Shown piece after piece: positions 50,201 to 58,600 of a DNA stretch of 64,000 nucleotides; the first letter of the stretch is position 1, and every line of letters starts with the position of its first letter. The DNA lies in contig NZ_MTQP01000067.1 in the NCBI RefSeq assembly GCF_001984175.1, positions 744,001 through 808,000 on the forward strand. Direction: 5' to 3'. Below the pieces are notes generated by a model that was given only the letters and a program-made list of their open reading frames with translations, was not told the origin of the DNA and did not search any database. The position numbers were made by a program, and so were the translations under genes. This DNA comes from Saccharothrix sp. ALI-22-I. GTDB taxonomy: Bacteria > Actinomycetota > Actinomycetes > Mycobacteriales > Pseudonocardiaceae.

Positions 50201-50380
50201 GCTCGACACCACGGTGGACGCCGCGCCGTTGCCCTCGTCGATGACGGACTTCACGCCTTCGGCGGCGGTGCGGTAGGCGTCTGCCATCCGCCGAAGCGCC
50301 GTTTCGTCACCCTCCGGCCAGCTCTGCCCGACCACGATCGGGAAGAGCCAGGTGACCTCGCCCGGGATCTCGATACCCAC
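44219..50380 (-). CDS. CpnT-like multidomain toxin with internal TNT domain
   Basis: A 2053-residue protein. Residues 1-200 match the helical N-terminus of CpnT (channel/WXG100-like; two strongly hydrophobic stretches at about 110-170). Residues about 290-1000 are Gly/Pro/Ser/Thr linker. A TNT NAD-glycohydrolase domain lies at 1085-1215: DRFG with R1096, YHVY with H1132, GGARQL with Q1159, equivalent to R757/H792/Q822 of M. tuberculosis TNT. Next a caspase-like clan CD peptidase: VLDVHTDGDG with H1306 and FVGCDAG with C1344. Four repeats with DLPPNTR and G-x-TDxDG follow (about 1460-1890), then a distinct end domain. GTG at 50380 with GAGGGG 7 bases upstream, 11 bases after the WXG100 gene. 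Confidence 0.9.
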   Translation of the reverse strand: MGIEIPGEVTWLFPIVVGQSWPEGDETALRRMADAYRTAAEGVKSVIDEGNGAASTVVSSQTGEAVQAFEEYWKKFAAGDDSYLPKLQKICEQLAESCDNTALEVEYTKLSIIASLIALAIEIAALIAAAFGTFGASTAGIPIAQQATRLIVQFTFRQLIIAILKEVAISVGIDAAIQAVQMARGDRESWDWGKTTEAAVSGAVSGLVGGVSGGVKFEGGNLAGQMAVGATRGAVEGAVSTVGTAAAMGQDISARDVLMGASAGAVSGGIGGAKDGISVEPPRINAGGPDGGPPNLGPAPGGVPGGVPGGSPGGVPGGTGGPPVNRDGLNRPAGATSTSGVAAPPAPGPTVSAPPSLGGDASPGGSGGSPGGGSPAPSSFGGPAGGPPAGRGGASVPTSPGGGGTAPSIGSRLGSVPGGSAPAGGSAPSSAPGGAAPGGSAARMPGGMPPGGSVPGGSAFMPGQGGASPNGLSGAPGGATPQGGAATPGLRPGGPMPGGAMPGGPMPGGSMPGGAMPGGPAAGGSVPGGSPFGGSTPGGSMPGGPTPGGGLPGSGMPGGGLPGQGGATPGGPTPGGAVPGGPVPGGAMPHGGATPGGAMLGGGVPGGSTPVGSPAGGPTPGGSTPGGSVPTGGPTPGAVPTGAAPAGGVPGGGAAGPAAGGGAPAAGGQAPAAGSAPAGTGSGTGAPMAGGAGGVAPPAGGAPGGGGGGRGPAAPPASAFAPEPSSSSGRDQNVRGNDAVNASSLTGMPVQPVRDAGPVSMPEQRGPATTAPPPSSPMPQPGGFGPQPGGFGPQPGGSGPTGQPPGGPAAPVRPEGSAPARAPEPTARPVAPSPTASPRVDGPAPASRGTDSPVPASRGTDSPVPASRGTDSPAPASRGTDSPTAPPRADAPAPAARGTDGPAPGTDGPTPTTDGPTPATDGPKPDSTGPDSTAPDSTGPDGTGPEGAADTVGVPGDEHSPASSHEWPADTDAATDTGTDTGTDAGTDPFPHKNVWDLPAGVVKDPSHDGAYFSHNGDYHSVHESTGPTDQSVGTYDQRAAAIIEPTYQPYGPYGDYQTFRDAHSKPNGDIAWPPNQGADGPRVVVELPAGTVLDRFGSPNGDFLSPLRPDGQAYGFGERAIMPDSLGKGYHVYVLDAPLTVELAPVAPAFDQSGGARQLQPVFNFDLADPATGQMSVQRLLDMGVMREVDVPPADGRVLPPDFGTFDRDGNVLRPDTATVADAQNGAFDNYTPADPPANLTPNPELGPVSHTGPVPLGEVSQRVDQAIRNSQVSDSGVALHTEDRLRDLSSRIPPSNSQVVLDVHTDGDGVRIGDTHYTRAELVQLINNHPDLAGRPIVFVGCDAGAGGENSLAAHVARETGQRIVAPDNLAWSDQHGNVYASSPNEAGGPKIPPDGGWHAFEPDGTHAPVGENGMPPGHEPKGDLAVTDDQAHRGRQDIEPQVQQPWVAPETTHERTVQLRNNESYFHSGQDLPNDTRINIRGEDGNVRTVVHVDANGRTYVDAIAPNTRRGDNPEVRHPAPNAHYRVEVGHRQDVFVANADGTRQTTQDSVKIGDRVVPIDRAVIIEPIPDPADGRQTIGPDHPLAPQPNEAFTARTDLPPNTRMEVHDTEGTYRGTVQTDADGKPKWVAAPDYLSNDTRNPEVMHTSQGTNYNIDRGPLHQEFTTNSEGHPQHAVERTEPTTTRQTPVDDVRQGEPFSRPGQLHDPNTEYLVSDEHGQHRGRFLTDESGHVVFEDTHSGQRSRVNAEITQAPAHAQVTSDGFYGLGRAEQPTRNWPAPANGEVQLAVQRTKTDDGYVYSVKVVSGDASGWTPEQRAAVTRPFNNSDPFAARPDLPPNTRFVLDDHKKQGYGTFQTGDDGSASHVHTFRPFSPDLNNPLPNAVLVADNDSWRGRTNGDGETVATTGKPDLRSGGAIRRDSGAQVEVGSHGEVDADGRKLSDGGHHQGNETGGPGEAANQSSQQRDENQGNRRPAFVTAETWHRMERDRAKFMKAGGTVEMIDTFALRDPLQRHPHTYQTRWRVTLADGTTEIYVRSYPNEHNAALWPADF
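47731..47850 (-). repeat. Four 30-bp tandem repeats in the toxin linker
   Basis: Units at 47731, 47761, 47791 and 47821, two of them identical, encode PASRGTDSPV/A in the linker just before the TNT domain. The unit is in frame and would expand or shrink without breaking the gene. Confidence 0.88.
48400..49520 (-). repeat. Collagen-like Gly/Pro tract in the toxin linker
   Basis: About 1.1 kb codes for near-continuous PGG, PGGS, PGGAM and PGGPT steps. Codons are degenerate, so it is a protein repeat more than a clean DNA repeat. Such tracts usually form long flexible or fibrous linkers. Confidence 0.8.
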
Positions 50381-50391
50381 CGCAATGCCCC

Positions 50392-50703
50392 TCAGTAAGT
50401 CCGGGAAATCCCGGTCGCGTTGCCCTGGTCGGATCCCTCGTACGCGTCGGCGGTCTGCTCCACGCCGACGCGGATGTCGTCAAGAGCCTTCGCGAGGTTC
50501 TTGAAGGCCTCCAACGTCGCCTGGGAGTTCGGCACGTACTGCTTGGCGAACGCCTGCCCGGACTCGTCGCCACCCCAGCACTGCCCCTCGGCCTGCAACG
50601 CCGAGTTCAACGCCTGCAGCACGCCGTCGAGCGAATCGCCCGACGCCCCGAACTGGCCCGCGCCGCGACGCAGGCCGGGCACGCTGACATCGAACCCGCT
50701 CAC
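50392..50703 (-). CDS. WXG100 (ESAT-6-like) protein
   Basis: A 103-residue helical hairpin of the WXG100 superfamily; the turn carries CWGGDESGQ (WGG in place of WxG) near residue 43, and a Y at about 88 in ADAYEGSD fits the C-terminal secretion signal YxxxD/E. It is likely secreted by a type VII system with the CpnT-like protein, as EsxE/F-CpnT are. The start overlaps the upstream stop (GTGA). Confidence 0.88.
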   Translation of the reverse strand: MSGFDVSVPGLRRGAGQFGASGDSLDGVLQALNSALQAEGQCWGGDESGQAFAKQYVPNSQATLEAFKNLAKALDDIRVGVEQTADAYEGSDQGNATGISRTY

Positions 50704-51203
50704 CAGCCACTCCTGTCCATGATGCTGCCGCCGTCCTCATCGTCCGAAGCAGGAGCGGGCCGACGCGGCGGCGTCGACGACTGCGGCACGACGGGCGGCT
50801 TGGGGATGAGGTCGGCCAGCGACGGGACACCGGGCAGCATCTCCGACAGGTCGATGCTCGCGCCTTGCTGCGCGGGCGCCAGCACCTCGTTCAGCTCGGT
50901 CCGCGCCTTGGCGATGGCCTGCTGCACGGTCTCGGTGGCGAGCCTGGCCAGCTTGTCCGGTGAGGAGCGCTCGAAGGCGTTCGGGGAGAACTCCAGGGAC
51001 GTCAACGCGCCACCGGAGTCGACGGTCGCGCGGACGGAACCGTCCTTGGACACCGCGGTCGCCGTGATCGCCATGGCGCGCGCCTGGGTCTCGCGCAGTT
51101 CATCGGTCTTCTTGTGCAACTCGGACAGCAAGGTGTCGACCTGCTCGCGCATGGCCGCGTTCCGCGCCTCCAGCTCGGCCCGTCGTCCCGTCGGATCGGT
51201 CAC
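50700..51203 (-). CDS. YbaB/EbfC-like protein
   Basis: A 167-residue protein with an N-terminal coiled coil (about 5-45), then TATAVSKDGSVRATVDSGGALTSLEFS, the YbaB core, and a Pro-rich acidic tail. YbaB-type proteins often head WXG100 toxin operons in actinobacteria. GTG at 51203 is set by GAGGGG 6 bases upstream; the frame is open to 51227. First gene of the toxin operon. Confidence 0.83.
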   Translation of the reverse strand: MTDPTGRRAELEARNAAMREQVDTLLSELHKKTDELRETQARAMAITATAVSKDGSVRATVDSGGALTSLEFSPNAFERSSPDKLARLATETVQQAIAKARTELNEVLAPAQQGASIDLSEMLPGVPSLADLIPKPPVVPQSSTPPRRPAPASDDEDGGSIMDRSGW

Positions 51204-51312
51204 AGCTGTCCCCTCGGTGAGCGGCATCCAGAGGTGCTGACGCTAACCGAGGCCCGCGGGTTCCCGCGGATATTCGGCACCGGATTGTCGGGGGTGCGGG
51301 CAGAGTGGCACC

Positions 51313-52011
51313 GTGCTCCGTCCGTACCGGCAACTCGCCGCGATACCCCATCTGCCCTGGCTGCTGCTGTGGTCGGTGGTGGGTCGCATCCACCTGCCCG
51401 CGACGCCGTTGGCGGTGTCGTTCCTGATAGCGGGGTGGACGGGCTCGTACGCGTTGGCGGGCGCGGTCGGTGGCGCGTTGACGTTGGGCATGGGTGTGGC
51501 GGGGCCGTTGCGGGGGCGTGCCGCGGATCGGAGCCCGGCCGGGCGGTTGCTGCTGGTCACGGCTTCGGGTTACGGCGTGGGCATCGCGGCGTTGGGTGTG
51601 CTGCCTGCGGTGACGCCGAGTTCGGCGTGGCCGCTGGCGGTAGTGGCGGCGTTCCTGACGGGGTTGAGCACGCCTCCGGTGACGGCGATGAGCCGGGCGA
51701 GTTTCTCGAGGTTGGCGACGGGTTCGGCGCAGTCGGCGGTGTTCACCGTCGAGGCGTCCATGCAGGAGGTCATGTACATCGTCGGCCCGGCGTTGGCCGC
51801 GACCGTGGTGGCGGTGTGGAACGCGCAGGTCGCGTTGTGGTTGTGCGGTGCGCTAGCGGTGCTCGGGACACTCGGGTTCGGTGGTGCGCTGCGGCGGGCG
51901 GGGCTGGACCACTTCGGGCCGGCGGCAGCCGGGGCGAGCGTGGCGGCGGCACTGCTCGGCGCGTTCCTGGCGAGTCGGGTGCGCGACCGGAAGGTTGCTC
52001 CGGTTGGGTGA
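51313..52011 (+). CDS. Half-length MFS transporter
   Basis: A 232-residue protein with six MFS-type helices (GRAADRSPAGR is the loop 2-3 motif) and then, abruptly, one last hydrophobic stretch and a RVRDRK tail. Full-length relatives have about 400 residues, so helices 7-11 seem deleted in frame. It may be dead or may work as a dimer. GTG at 51313; it overlaps the next gene by 8 bases. Confidence 0.7.
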   Translation: MLRPYRQLAAIPHLPWLLLWSVVGRIHLPATPLAVSFLIAGWTGSYALAGAVGGALTLGMGVAGPLRGRAADRSPAGRLLLVTASGYGVGIAALGVLPAVTPSSAWPLAVVAAFLTGLSTPPVTAMSRASFSRLATGSAQSAVFTVEASMQEVMYIVGPALAATVVAVWNAQVALWLCGALAVLGTLGFGGALRRAGLDHFGPAAAGASVAAALLGAFLASRVRDRKVAPVG

Positions 52012-52930
52012 TCGGGTTCGGCTCGTCGGTGGGTTCCTCGCGTTCGTGGGCGGCGCGCTCCTGGCTGTTCAGGGGCGGTTGAACGGCGAGCTGGGGCACG
52101 TGTTCGGGGACGGGTTCCTGGCCGCGCTGGTGTCGTTCGGCGGCGGGTTGGCCTTGTTGCTGCTGGGCGTGCCGACGACGGCGGCCGGTCGTGCGGGGCT
52201 GGCTCGACTGCGGTCGTCACTGCGTGCCGGGCGGATCCGCTGGTGGCAGTGCGTCGGCGGGGCGTCCGGGGCGTTCTTCGTGTCCACGCAGGGGTTGACG
52301 ATCGCGGCACTGGGTGTGGCCGTGTTCACCGTGGCCGCGGTCGGCGCGCAGGCGGTGAGCAGCCTGCTGGTGGACCGGGCGGGGCTCGGCCCGGCCGGTC
52401 GGGTGACGTTGAGCGGGCCGCGCGTGGCGGGTGCGGGGCTGGCCGTGGTGGCGGTCGCGGTGGCGGTGTCGGACGAGGTCGGCGACCCGTCCTCGTTGTG
52501 GCTGGCGCTGCTGCCCGCGCTGGGCGGGATCGGTCTGGGCTGGCAGCAGGCGGTGAACGGGCTGGTGCGTGAGGCGGCGCAGAGCACGCGCGTGACCACG
52601 TTGGTCAACTTCGGCACCGGGACGGCCACGCTGCTCGTGGTGTGCGCGGTGGACGTGGCGGTACGCGGGTTGCCGGTCGCAGCGCCTGCCGAGCCCTGGT
52701 TCTACGCGGGCGGCGCGCTCGGGATCGTGACCATCAGCACGGCCGTGTTGGCGGTGCGGTGGATCGGCGTGCTGCTGGTGGGGCTGTGCCAGGTGGCCGG
52801 GCAACTGGTCGGCGCGCTCGCCGTGGACGTCATCGCGCCCGCCGCAGGTGGGCAGCTGTCCGCGGTGACCGTGGTCGGCACGGCGTTGGCGCTGATCGCG
52901 GTGGTGGTCGCCGCCCGTCCCCGACTGTGA
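52004..52930 (+). CDS. DMT-family transporter (YdcZ/DUF606 type)
   Basis: A 308-residue protein of ten helices in two DUF606 halves ([20 protein letters not shown] opens the first; [20 protein letters not shown] the second). Substrate unknown. The TTG at 52004 overlaps the truncated MFS gene, and 16 bases separate it from folD. Confidence 0.83.
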   Translation: MGDRVRLVGGFLAFVGGALLAVQGRLNGELGHVFGDGFLAALVSFGGGLALLLLGVPTTAAGRAGLARLRSSLRAGRIRWWQCVGGASGAFFVSTQGLTIAALGVAVFTVAAVGAQAVSSLLVDRAGLGPAGRVTLSGPRVAGAGLAVVAVAVAVSDEVGDPSSLWLALLPALGGIGLGWQQAVNGLVREAAQSTRVTTLVNFGTGTATLLVVCAVDVAVRGLPVAAPAEPWFYAGGALGIVTISTAVLAVRWIGVLLVGLCQVAGQLVGALAVDVIAPAAGGQLSAVTVVGTALALIAVVVAARPRL

Positions 52931-52946
52931 TGAGAGGATTGGGCAC

Positions 52947-53804
52947 GTGACTGCGACGATCCTCAACGGCAGGGCCACCCGGGACGCGATCTTCGAAGAC
53001 CTGCGGGCGCGCGTCGCCGCGTTGGGCGAGCGGGGGGTGACACCGGGGCTGGCCACCGTGCTGGTCGGCGACGACCCGGGCTCGCACTCGTACGTGCGGG
53101 GCAAGCACCTGGCGTGCGCGAAGGTCGGCATCACGTCGATCCGCCGCGACCTGCCCGCGGACGTCACGCAGGAACAGCTCGAAGCGGTCATCGACGAGCT
53201 CAACGCCGACCCGGCGTGCACCGCCTACATCGTGCAGCTGCCGCTGCCCAGGCACCTGGACCCGAACCCGATCCTGGAGCGCATCGACCCGCGCAAGGAC
53301 GGCGACGGGCTGCACCCCGTCAACCTGGGCAAACTGGTGCTCGGTGACGAAGCTCCGCTGCCCGCGACGCCGCGTGGAGTGGTGGAGCTGCTGCGCCGCT
53401 ACGACGTGCCGATCGCGGGGGCGAACGTGACCGTGGTCGGTCGCGGTGTGACGGTCGGCCGGCCCATCGGGCTGCTGCTGACCCGGCGCAGCGAGAACGC
53501 CACCGTGACGCTGTGCCACACCGGCACCAAGGACCTGGCCGCCGAGGTGCGGCGGGCGGACATCGTGATCGCCGGAGCGGGCAGCCCCGGCCTGATCACA
53601 GCGGACATGGTGAAGCCCGGCGCGGCCGTGGTCGACGTCGGCATCACCCGCACCGAGGCCGGTCTGGTGGGCGACGTGGACCCGTCCGTGGCCGAGGTGG
53701 CGGGTTTCCTCGCGCCCATTCCAGGTGGCGCGGGTCCGATGACCATTGCGATGCTGCTGACCAACACGGTCGAGGCAGCCGAGCGCAACGTGGCGACGGC
53801 CTGA
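52947..53804 (+). CDS. folD: Methylenetetrahydrofolate dehydrogenase/cyclohydrolase
   Basis: Bifunctional one-carbon enzyme, 285 residues. [15 protein letters not shown] holds the catalytic Tyr and Lys, QLPLPRHLD the substrate loop, GRGVTVGRP the NADP site and [10 protein letters not shown] the C-terminal signature. Followed by the DUF3017 gene, as in most actinobacteria. One-carbon units made here feed purN and purH at the window's right end. Confidence 0.96.
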   Translation: MTATILNGRATRDAIFEDLRARVAALGERGVTPGLATVLVGDDPGSHSYVRGKHLACAKVGITSIRRDLPADVTQEQLEAVIDELNADPACTAYIVQLPLPRHLDPNPILERIDPRKDGDGLHPVNLGKLVLGDEAPLPATPRGVVELLRRYDVPIAGANVTVVGRGVTVGRPIGLLLTRRSENATVTLCHTGTKDLAAEVRRADIVIAGAGSPGLITADMVKPGAAVVDVGITRTEAGLVGDVDPSVAEVAGFLAPIPGGAGPMTIAMLLTNTVEAAERNVATA

Positions 53805-53814
53805 GGCGGAAGCG

Positions 53815-54117
53815 GTGGAGTTGTTGCCGGAACAGCGCTGGAGGTCAGCGGCAGGTCGACACCTGCCGTTCGCGCTGGTGCTAGGTGTGGTCGGGCTCGG
53901 CCTCCTGCGAATCGTGCAGTACCACTGGCGGCAGGGCGCGGTGCTGATCGGCGTCGCACTGCTGATCGCCGCGCTGCTGCGGGTGCTGGTGACCGACGAG
54001 CAGGCAGGGCTGATCGCGATCCGGGGTCGCAGCGTGGACGCGCTGTTGTACTCCGGGCTGGGATTCGCCGTGATCGTGGTAGCGATGACCATCATCGGCG
54101 GCCCACTCGACCGCTGA
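53815..54117 (+). CDS. DUF3017 membrane protein
   Basis: A 100-residue protein with three membrane helices and the central VTDEQAGLIAIRGRSVDALLY loop of DUF3017. The family is almost always next to folD in actinobacteria; role unknown. Ten bases after folD. Confidence 0.88.
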   Translation: MELLPEQRWRSAAGRHLPFALVLGVVGLGLLRIVQYHWRQGAVLIGVALLIAALLRVLVTDEQAGLIAIRGRSVDALLYSGLGFAVIVVAMTIIGGPLDR

Positions 54118-54133
54118 TGTCGTCATGCCCAAG

Positions 54134-54166
54134 GTAGGGGCGCGCCTGGGATGGGTGCGCCCCTAC
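54134..54166. terminator. Bidirectional hairpin
   Basis: Perfect 10-bp arms GTAGGGGCGC (54134-54143) and GCGCCCCTAC (54157-54166) between the convergent DUF3017 and tetR genes; the right arm includes the tetR stop codon. Confidence 0.7.
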
Positions 54167-54726
54167 GCGCGGTCGACCAACGCCGTAATCAGCTTCGACA
54201 TCTCCTCCTCGGGCAGCACGTCCGGCAGGGTCAGGTGCTCGACGATCAATCCGCTCATCGCCAGGTAGAGCGACACCACCGTGGTCCGGTCGCCGGGTAG
54301 CCCCGCGTCCAGGTGGAAGCGAACGCTCTCCTCCAGGTTCTCGCTGATCGTCTTGGTCAGCGCGGCCTGCAACTCCGGCCGTCGAGTGGCCTCCAGCCGG
54401 AGCTCCAACAGCGCCAGGTAACCCGTCCGGTCAACCTGGAGCCGTTCCAGCAACTCGCGCAGCAGCCGCTCCACAAGCGTCTTGTCCGGCGCCGCAGCCA
54501 TCGTCTTCGCCAACCGCTGCGCACTCGGCGCAAGCCGAACGTGGATGTGCTCGCCAACCTGCCGCAACAACTCGTCCCGGCTGGCGAAGTAGTTGGACGC
54601 AGTGCCGTTCGGCACCCCCGCCTCCTGATCCACCGCCCGAAACGTCAGCCCACGGGCCCCATCCCTGGCCAGCACTTCAATCGCCGCGTTGACCAGCGCC
54701 ATTCGCCTGGTCGGGTTACTCCTCAT
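54163..54726 (-). CDS. TetR-family regulator
   Basis: A 187-residue repressor: GLTFRAVDQEAGVPNGTASNYF is the helix-turn-helix. ATG at 54726 has GGAGGATC directly upstream. Divergent from a dihydrofolate-reductase-like gene with a shared operator. Confidence 0.88.
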   Translation of the reverse strand: MRSNPTRRMALVNAAIEVLARDGARGLTFRAVDQEAGVPNGTASNYFASRDELLRQVGEHIHVRLAPSAQRLAKTMAAAPDKTLVERLLRELLERLQVDRTGYLALLELRLEATRRPELQAALTKTISENLEESVRFHLDAGLPGDRTTVVSLYLAMSGLIVEHLTLPDVLPEEEMSKLITALVDRA

Positions 54727-54734
54727 GATCCTCC

Positions 54735-54774
54735 TTGACAACCACTCCAACCATAGTACTACAGTCAGAGTGGT
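54735..54774 (+). promoter_or_regulatory. Promoter with TetR operator
   Basis: TTGACA (54735-54740) and TACTAC (54757-54762) are spaced by 16 bases. The inverted repeat ACCACTC (54741-54747) and GAGTGGT (54768-54774) encloses the -10 box, a good place for repression by the adjacent TetR protein. Confidence 0.6.
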
Positions 54775-54796
54775 CACCCCAAAAAGGAGAACCCCA

Positions 54797-55363
54797 ATGC
54801 GAAACCTGACCTACTTCATCGCCACCTCGCTGGACGGCTTCATCGCAGACCCAAAGGGCGGCTTCGCCGATTTCCTCTTCGAAGGCGACCACATGACAGC
54901 CATCTTCGAGGAGTACCCCGACACCCTGCCCGCCCAGGCCCGCGAGGCCATGGGCATCGACGCACCGAACAAGAACTTCGACACGATCCTCATGGGCCGC
55001 GCGACCTACCAAGTCCCAGGCGGCCTGCCGAGCCCCTATCCACACCTACGCCAATACGTGGTATCCACCAGGCTGAGCACCACGCCACCCGACGTGGAGA
55101 TAGTCACCGACCCCCTAACCAAGGTCCGCGAACTGAAGGCCGAACCAGGCCTAGGCATCTGGCTGTGCGGCGGCGGCAGACTGGCAGCCACCCTGCTCCC
55201 CGAGATCGACGAGCTAATACTCAAAGTCCACCCGATCGTGTTGGGCAAAGGCATCCCCCTATTCGCTGGCGACTTCCCAACAGCCCGCTTCGCCAAGGCA
55301 TCAACCAGAACCTTCGACACCGGCGTCGTATTCACCACCTACACAAAAGCCGAGGGTCCATAA
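54797..55363 (+). CDS. Dihydrofolate reductase/RibD-C family protein
   Basis: A 188-residue single-domain reductase of the RibD C-terminal/DHFR-like fold: IATSLDGFIADPKGG opens it, TILMGRATY and LCGGGRLAATLL are the NADPH loops. YwjB/YyaP-like members have no fixed substrate. AAAAAGGAGA lies 5 bases before the ATG. Under control of the divergent TetR. Confidence 0.85.
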   Translation: MRNLTYFIATSLDGFIADPKGGFADFLFEGDHMTAIFEEYPDTLPAQAREAMGIDAPNKNFDTILMGRATYQVPGGLPSPYPHLRQYVVSTRLSTTPPDVEIVTDPLTKVRELKAEPGLGIWLCGGGRLAATLLPEIDELILKVHPIVLGKGIPLFAGDFPTARFAKASTRTFDTGVVFTTYTKAEGP

Positions 55364-55533
55364 CTCCCCCGCCAACCCCGCCCAACCACAACAAGCCCGC
55401 CCACCACCCCACGACGAACCCACCACCAGCCGACGCGTGCACCAAATCCCCCGCGCCTCACACCAAACCGCCGCCAGCCCGACGAGGCCAGTCAATCCCC
55501 CGCGCCCACAACGGACCCGCAGGTGGCCGACGA

Positions 55534-55614
55534 GGCTCGATTTGACATGGGTTCGGGTGCCTTAGGCTGGTCGTAAGGGCCCCATGTCAAATCGAGCCGG
55601 ACCCAACCCCGGCC
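55534..55614. repeat. Long inverted repeat with dispersed arm
   Basis: A perfect 18-bp inverted repeat (55534-55551 and 55581-55598, arm GGCTCGATTTGACATGGG) flanks a 29-base centre containing GCCTTAGGC. The right arm plus 16 bases further (55583-55614) is repeated exactly at 31687-31718. The 55364-55533 stretch before it is C-rich and has no gene. May be a MITE/REP-like element that also serves as terminator for the genes on either side. Confidence 0.85.
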
Positions 55615-55636
55615 CCCACTAAACCCAACCCGCAGC

Positions 55637-58600
55637 TCACCGGAAATCCCGAGAGCGCGAAGTTATCCGCAGGTCCAGGTGTTGCAGCCGCTCCGCACGA
55701 ATGCTGATCACACCTTCCGCCGACTCGACCACACCCCGGACGAGCAGCGCGGGACTCCTCCGGGCAACCCGGCGGTAGCGGACCCACACGCCGGTCGTGC
55801 ACACGACGTTGACCATGCCCGTCTCGTCCTCAATGTTGAGGAACGTGACACCACCCGCAGTCCCAGGCCGTTGGCGGTGGGTGACGGCACCGCCGATCAG
55901 GACCCTGGTGCCGTTGGGCACCTCGGCCAGGTCGGCAGCCGCCAGGGCACCAAGCCCAGTGAGGCGGTCACGCACGAACTCGGTCGGAAAGCTGTCCGGG
56001 GACAACCCCATCGCCCAGACATCGGCGACGGCGAGTTCGACCTCGTCCATACCGGGCAGAGCAGGGGCCTCGGTGCCGACCACGGTGCCGGGCAGGCGGT
56101 CGGGGCGGATCTTCGCCACGGCTCCCGCCGACCACAGCGCGGAACGCCGGTCGAGGCCGAAGCAACCGAACGCTCCCGCCGTGGCCAAGGCCTCGACCTG
56201 CGCGGTGGTCAGGCGAACCCTGGCACCGAAATCCGCCATGTCCCGGAACGGGCCACCCGACTCCCGTTGCGCGACAACACCTTCCGCGACCTTCTGACCG
56301 ATGGTCCGGATACCGCCCAACCCGATACGCACCGCCTGCTCACCATCGACCTGCTCACCGTCGACCAGTTCGAGGGTGGCATGCGCAAGACCGGCGTTCA
56401 CGTCAGGACCGAGCACGCGCACGCCATGCCGGCGGGCGTCCGCGACCAACGACTGAGGGGAGTAGAAGCCCATGGGCTGAGCACGCAGCAGCGCCGCGCA
56501 GAACGCGGCCGGGTGGTAGAGCTTGAACCAGGAGCTGACGAACACGAGGTGCGCGAAGCTGAGCGCGTGGCTTTCCGGGAAGCCGAAGTTGGCGAACGCC
56601 AACAGCTTCGCGTAGATCTGCTCGGCCAGCTCCTGACCGATGCCGTTGGCTTTGGCGCCTTCGTAGAAGCGCTCGCGGAGGCGTTCCATGCGGTGCGTTG
56701 AACGTTTGGCGCCCATGGCGCGCCGCAGTTCGTCGGCCTCGGCGGGGCTGAAGTCGGCCACGTCGACGGCGATCTGCATGAGCTGTTCCTGGAACAGCGG
56801 CACGCCGAGGGTCTTCTTGAGCGCGCCCGCCAGCAAGGGGTGGTCGTAGTCCCACTCCTCCTCGCCGTTGCGGCGGCGGATGTAGGGGTGCACCGAGCCG
56901 CCCTGGATCGGGCCGGGGCGGATCAGGGCGACCTCGACCACCAGGTCGTAGAACGTCCTGGGCTTGAGTCGGGGCAGGGTGGCCATCTGGGCCCGGCTCT
57001 CCACCTGGAAGACGCCGACCGAGTCGGCACGCTGCAACATCTCGTAGACCTTGTCGTCCCCCAGGTCGAGATTGCCGATGTCGACCTCGACGCCCTCGTG
57101 CTCGCGCACCAGGTCGATGGCGTAGTGCAGTGCCGAGAGCATGCCCAGACCGAGCAGGTCGAACTTCACCAACCCAATGGAGGCGCAATCGTCCTTGTCC
57201 CACTGCAACACCGTGCGGTCGGCCATCCGACCCTTCTCGACCGGGCACACCTCGCTGACCGGTCGGTCGCAGATGACCATGCCACCGGAGTGGATGCCCA
57301 GGTGGCGCGGGAAGTTCTCCAACTCGGCGGCCAACTCCAGCACCGGGCGCGGTATACCGCCTTCGTCCACCGTGGACCGCAGTGGGCCCCAGCGGTCGAT
57401 CTGCTTGCTCCACGCGTCCTGCTGGCCGACCGAGTAGCCCAGCGCCCGCGCCACGTCCCGGATCGCCGACCGGCCGCGGTAGCTGATGACGTTCGCGACC
57501 TGTGCGGCGTGCCGTCGTCCGTACTTGCGGTAGACGTACTGGATGGCCTCCTCGCGGCGGTCGGACTCGATGTCGAGGTCGATGTCGGGAGGGCCGTCGC
57601 GGGCCGGGGCCAGGAAGCGCTCGAAGAGGAGGTCGAAGCGGACCGCATCGACGTTGGTGATGCCGAGGGCGTAGCAGACCGCGGAGTTCGCGGCCGAGCC
57701 GCGGCCCTGACAGAGGATGTTGTTGCGGCGGCAGAAGTCCACGATGTCGTGCACGACGAGGAAGTAGCCGGGGAAGTTCAGCTTCTCGATGATCTTCAGC
57801 TCGTGCTCGATCTGCTGGTACGCCCTCGGGTTCTCGCCGATCGAGCGGTAGCGGCGGGCCGCGCCGTCATAGGTCAGCTTGCGGAGGTGGCTGTTCTCGT
57901 CCTCCCCCGGCGGCACGTCGAACGGCGGCAGTTGCGGCGCGATGAGCTTCAGGTCGAACTGGCACTGCATGCCGAGCACGGCCGCTCGGTGCACCGCGCC
58001 GGGGAACCGGGCGAACCGGCGGGCCATCTCCTCCCCCGACCGCAGGCACGCGGTGCGGCCGGGCGGCAGCCAGCCGGTCATCTCGTCCAGGCTGCGCCGT
58101 GCCCGCACGGCCGCCATCGCCGCCGCCAACCGGCCGCGCGCGGGCACGGCGTAGTGCACGGCGTTCGTCGCCACGGTCGGCAACCCCAGGTCGTGGGCCA
58201 TCGCCCACAGCAGGTCGTTGCGCGGGCCGTCCTCGGGATAGCCGTGGTCGGTGAGCTCCACGAACACCCGGTCCGCGCCGTACAGGTCGACCAGCCGGCG
58301 CAGCTGCGCGAACGCAGCCTCGGGCCCTTCCCGCGCCAACGCCCGGCGCACCGACCCCTTACGGCAGCCGGTGAGCACGACGCAATCGTCACGGGTGTCC
58401 GCGACGACCTCGTCCAGCCGGTAGACCGGCCGGCCTTTCTCGCTGCCCTCGGCGAGTTGGCCGGTGGTGATCGTGCGGCACAGCGCGTGGTAGCCGTCGC
58501 TGCCGGTGGCGAGCAGGAGCAGGTGCTCGCCCTCGGGATCGGGCACGCCGTTCTGCGGTGCGCCCAGCCCGAGGCTCAGCTCGGTGCCGAACACCGTGCG

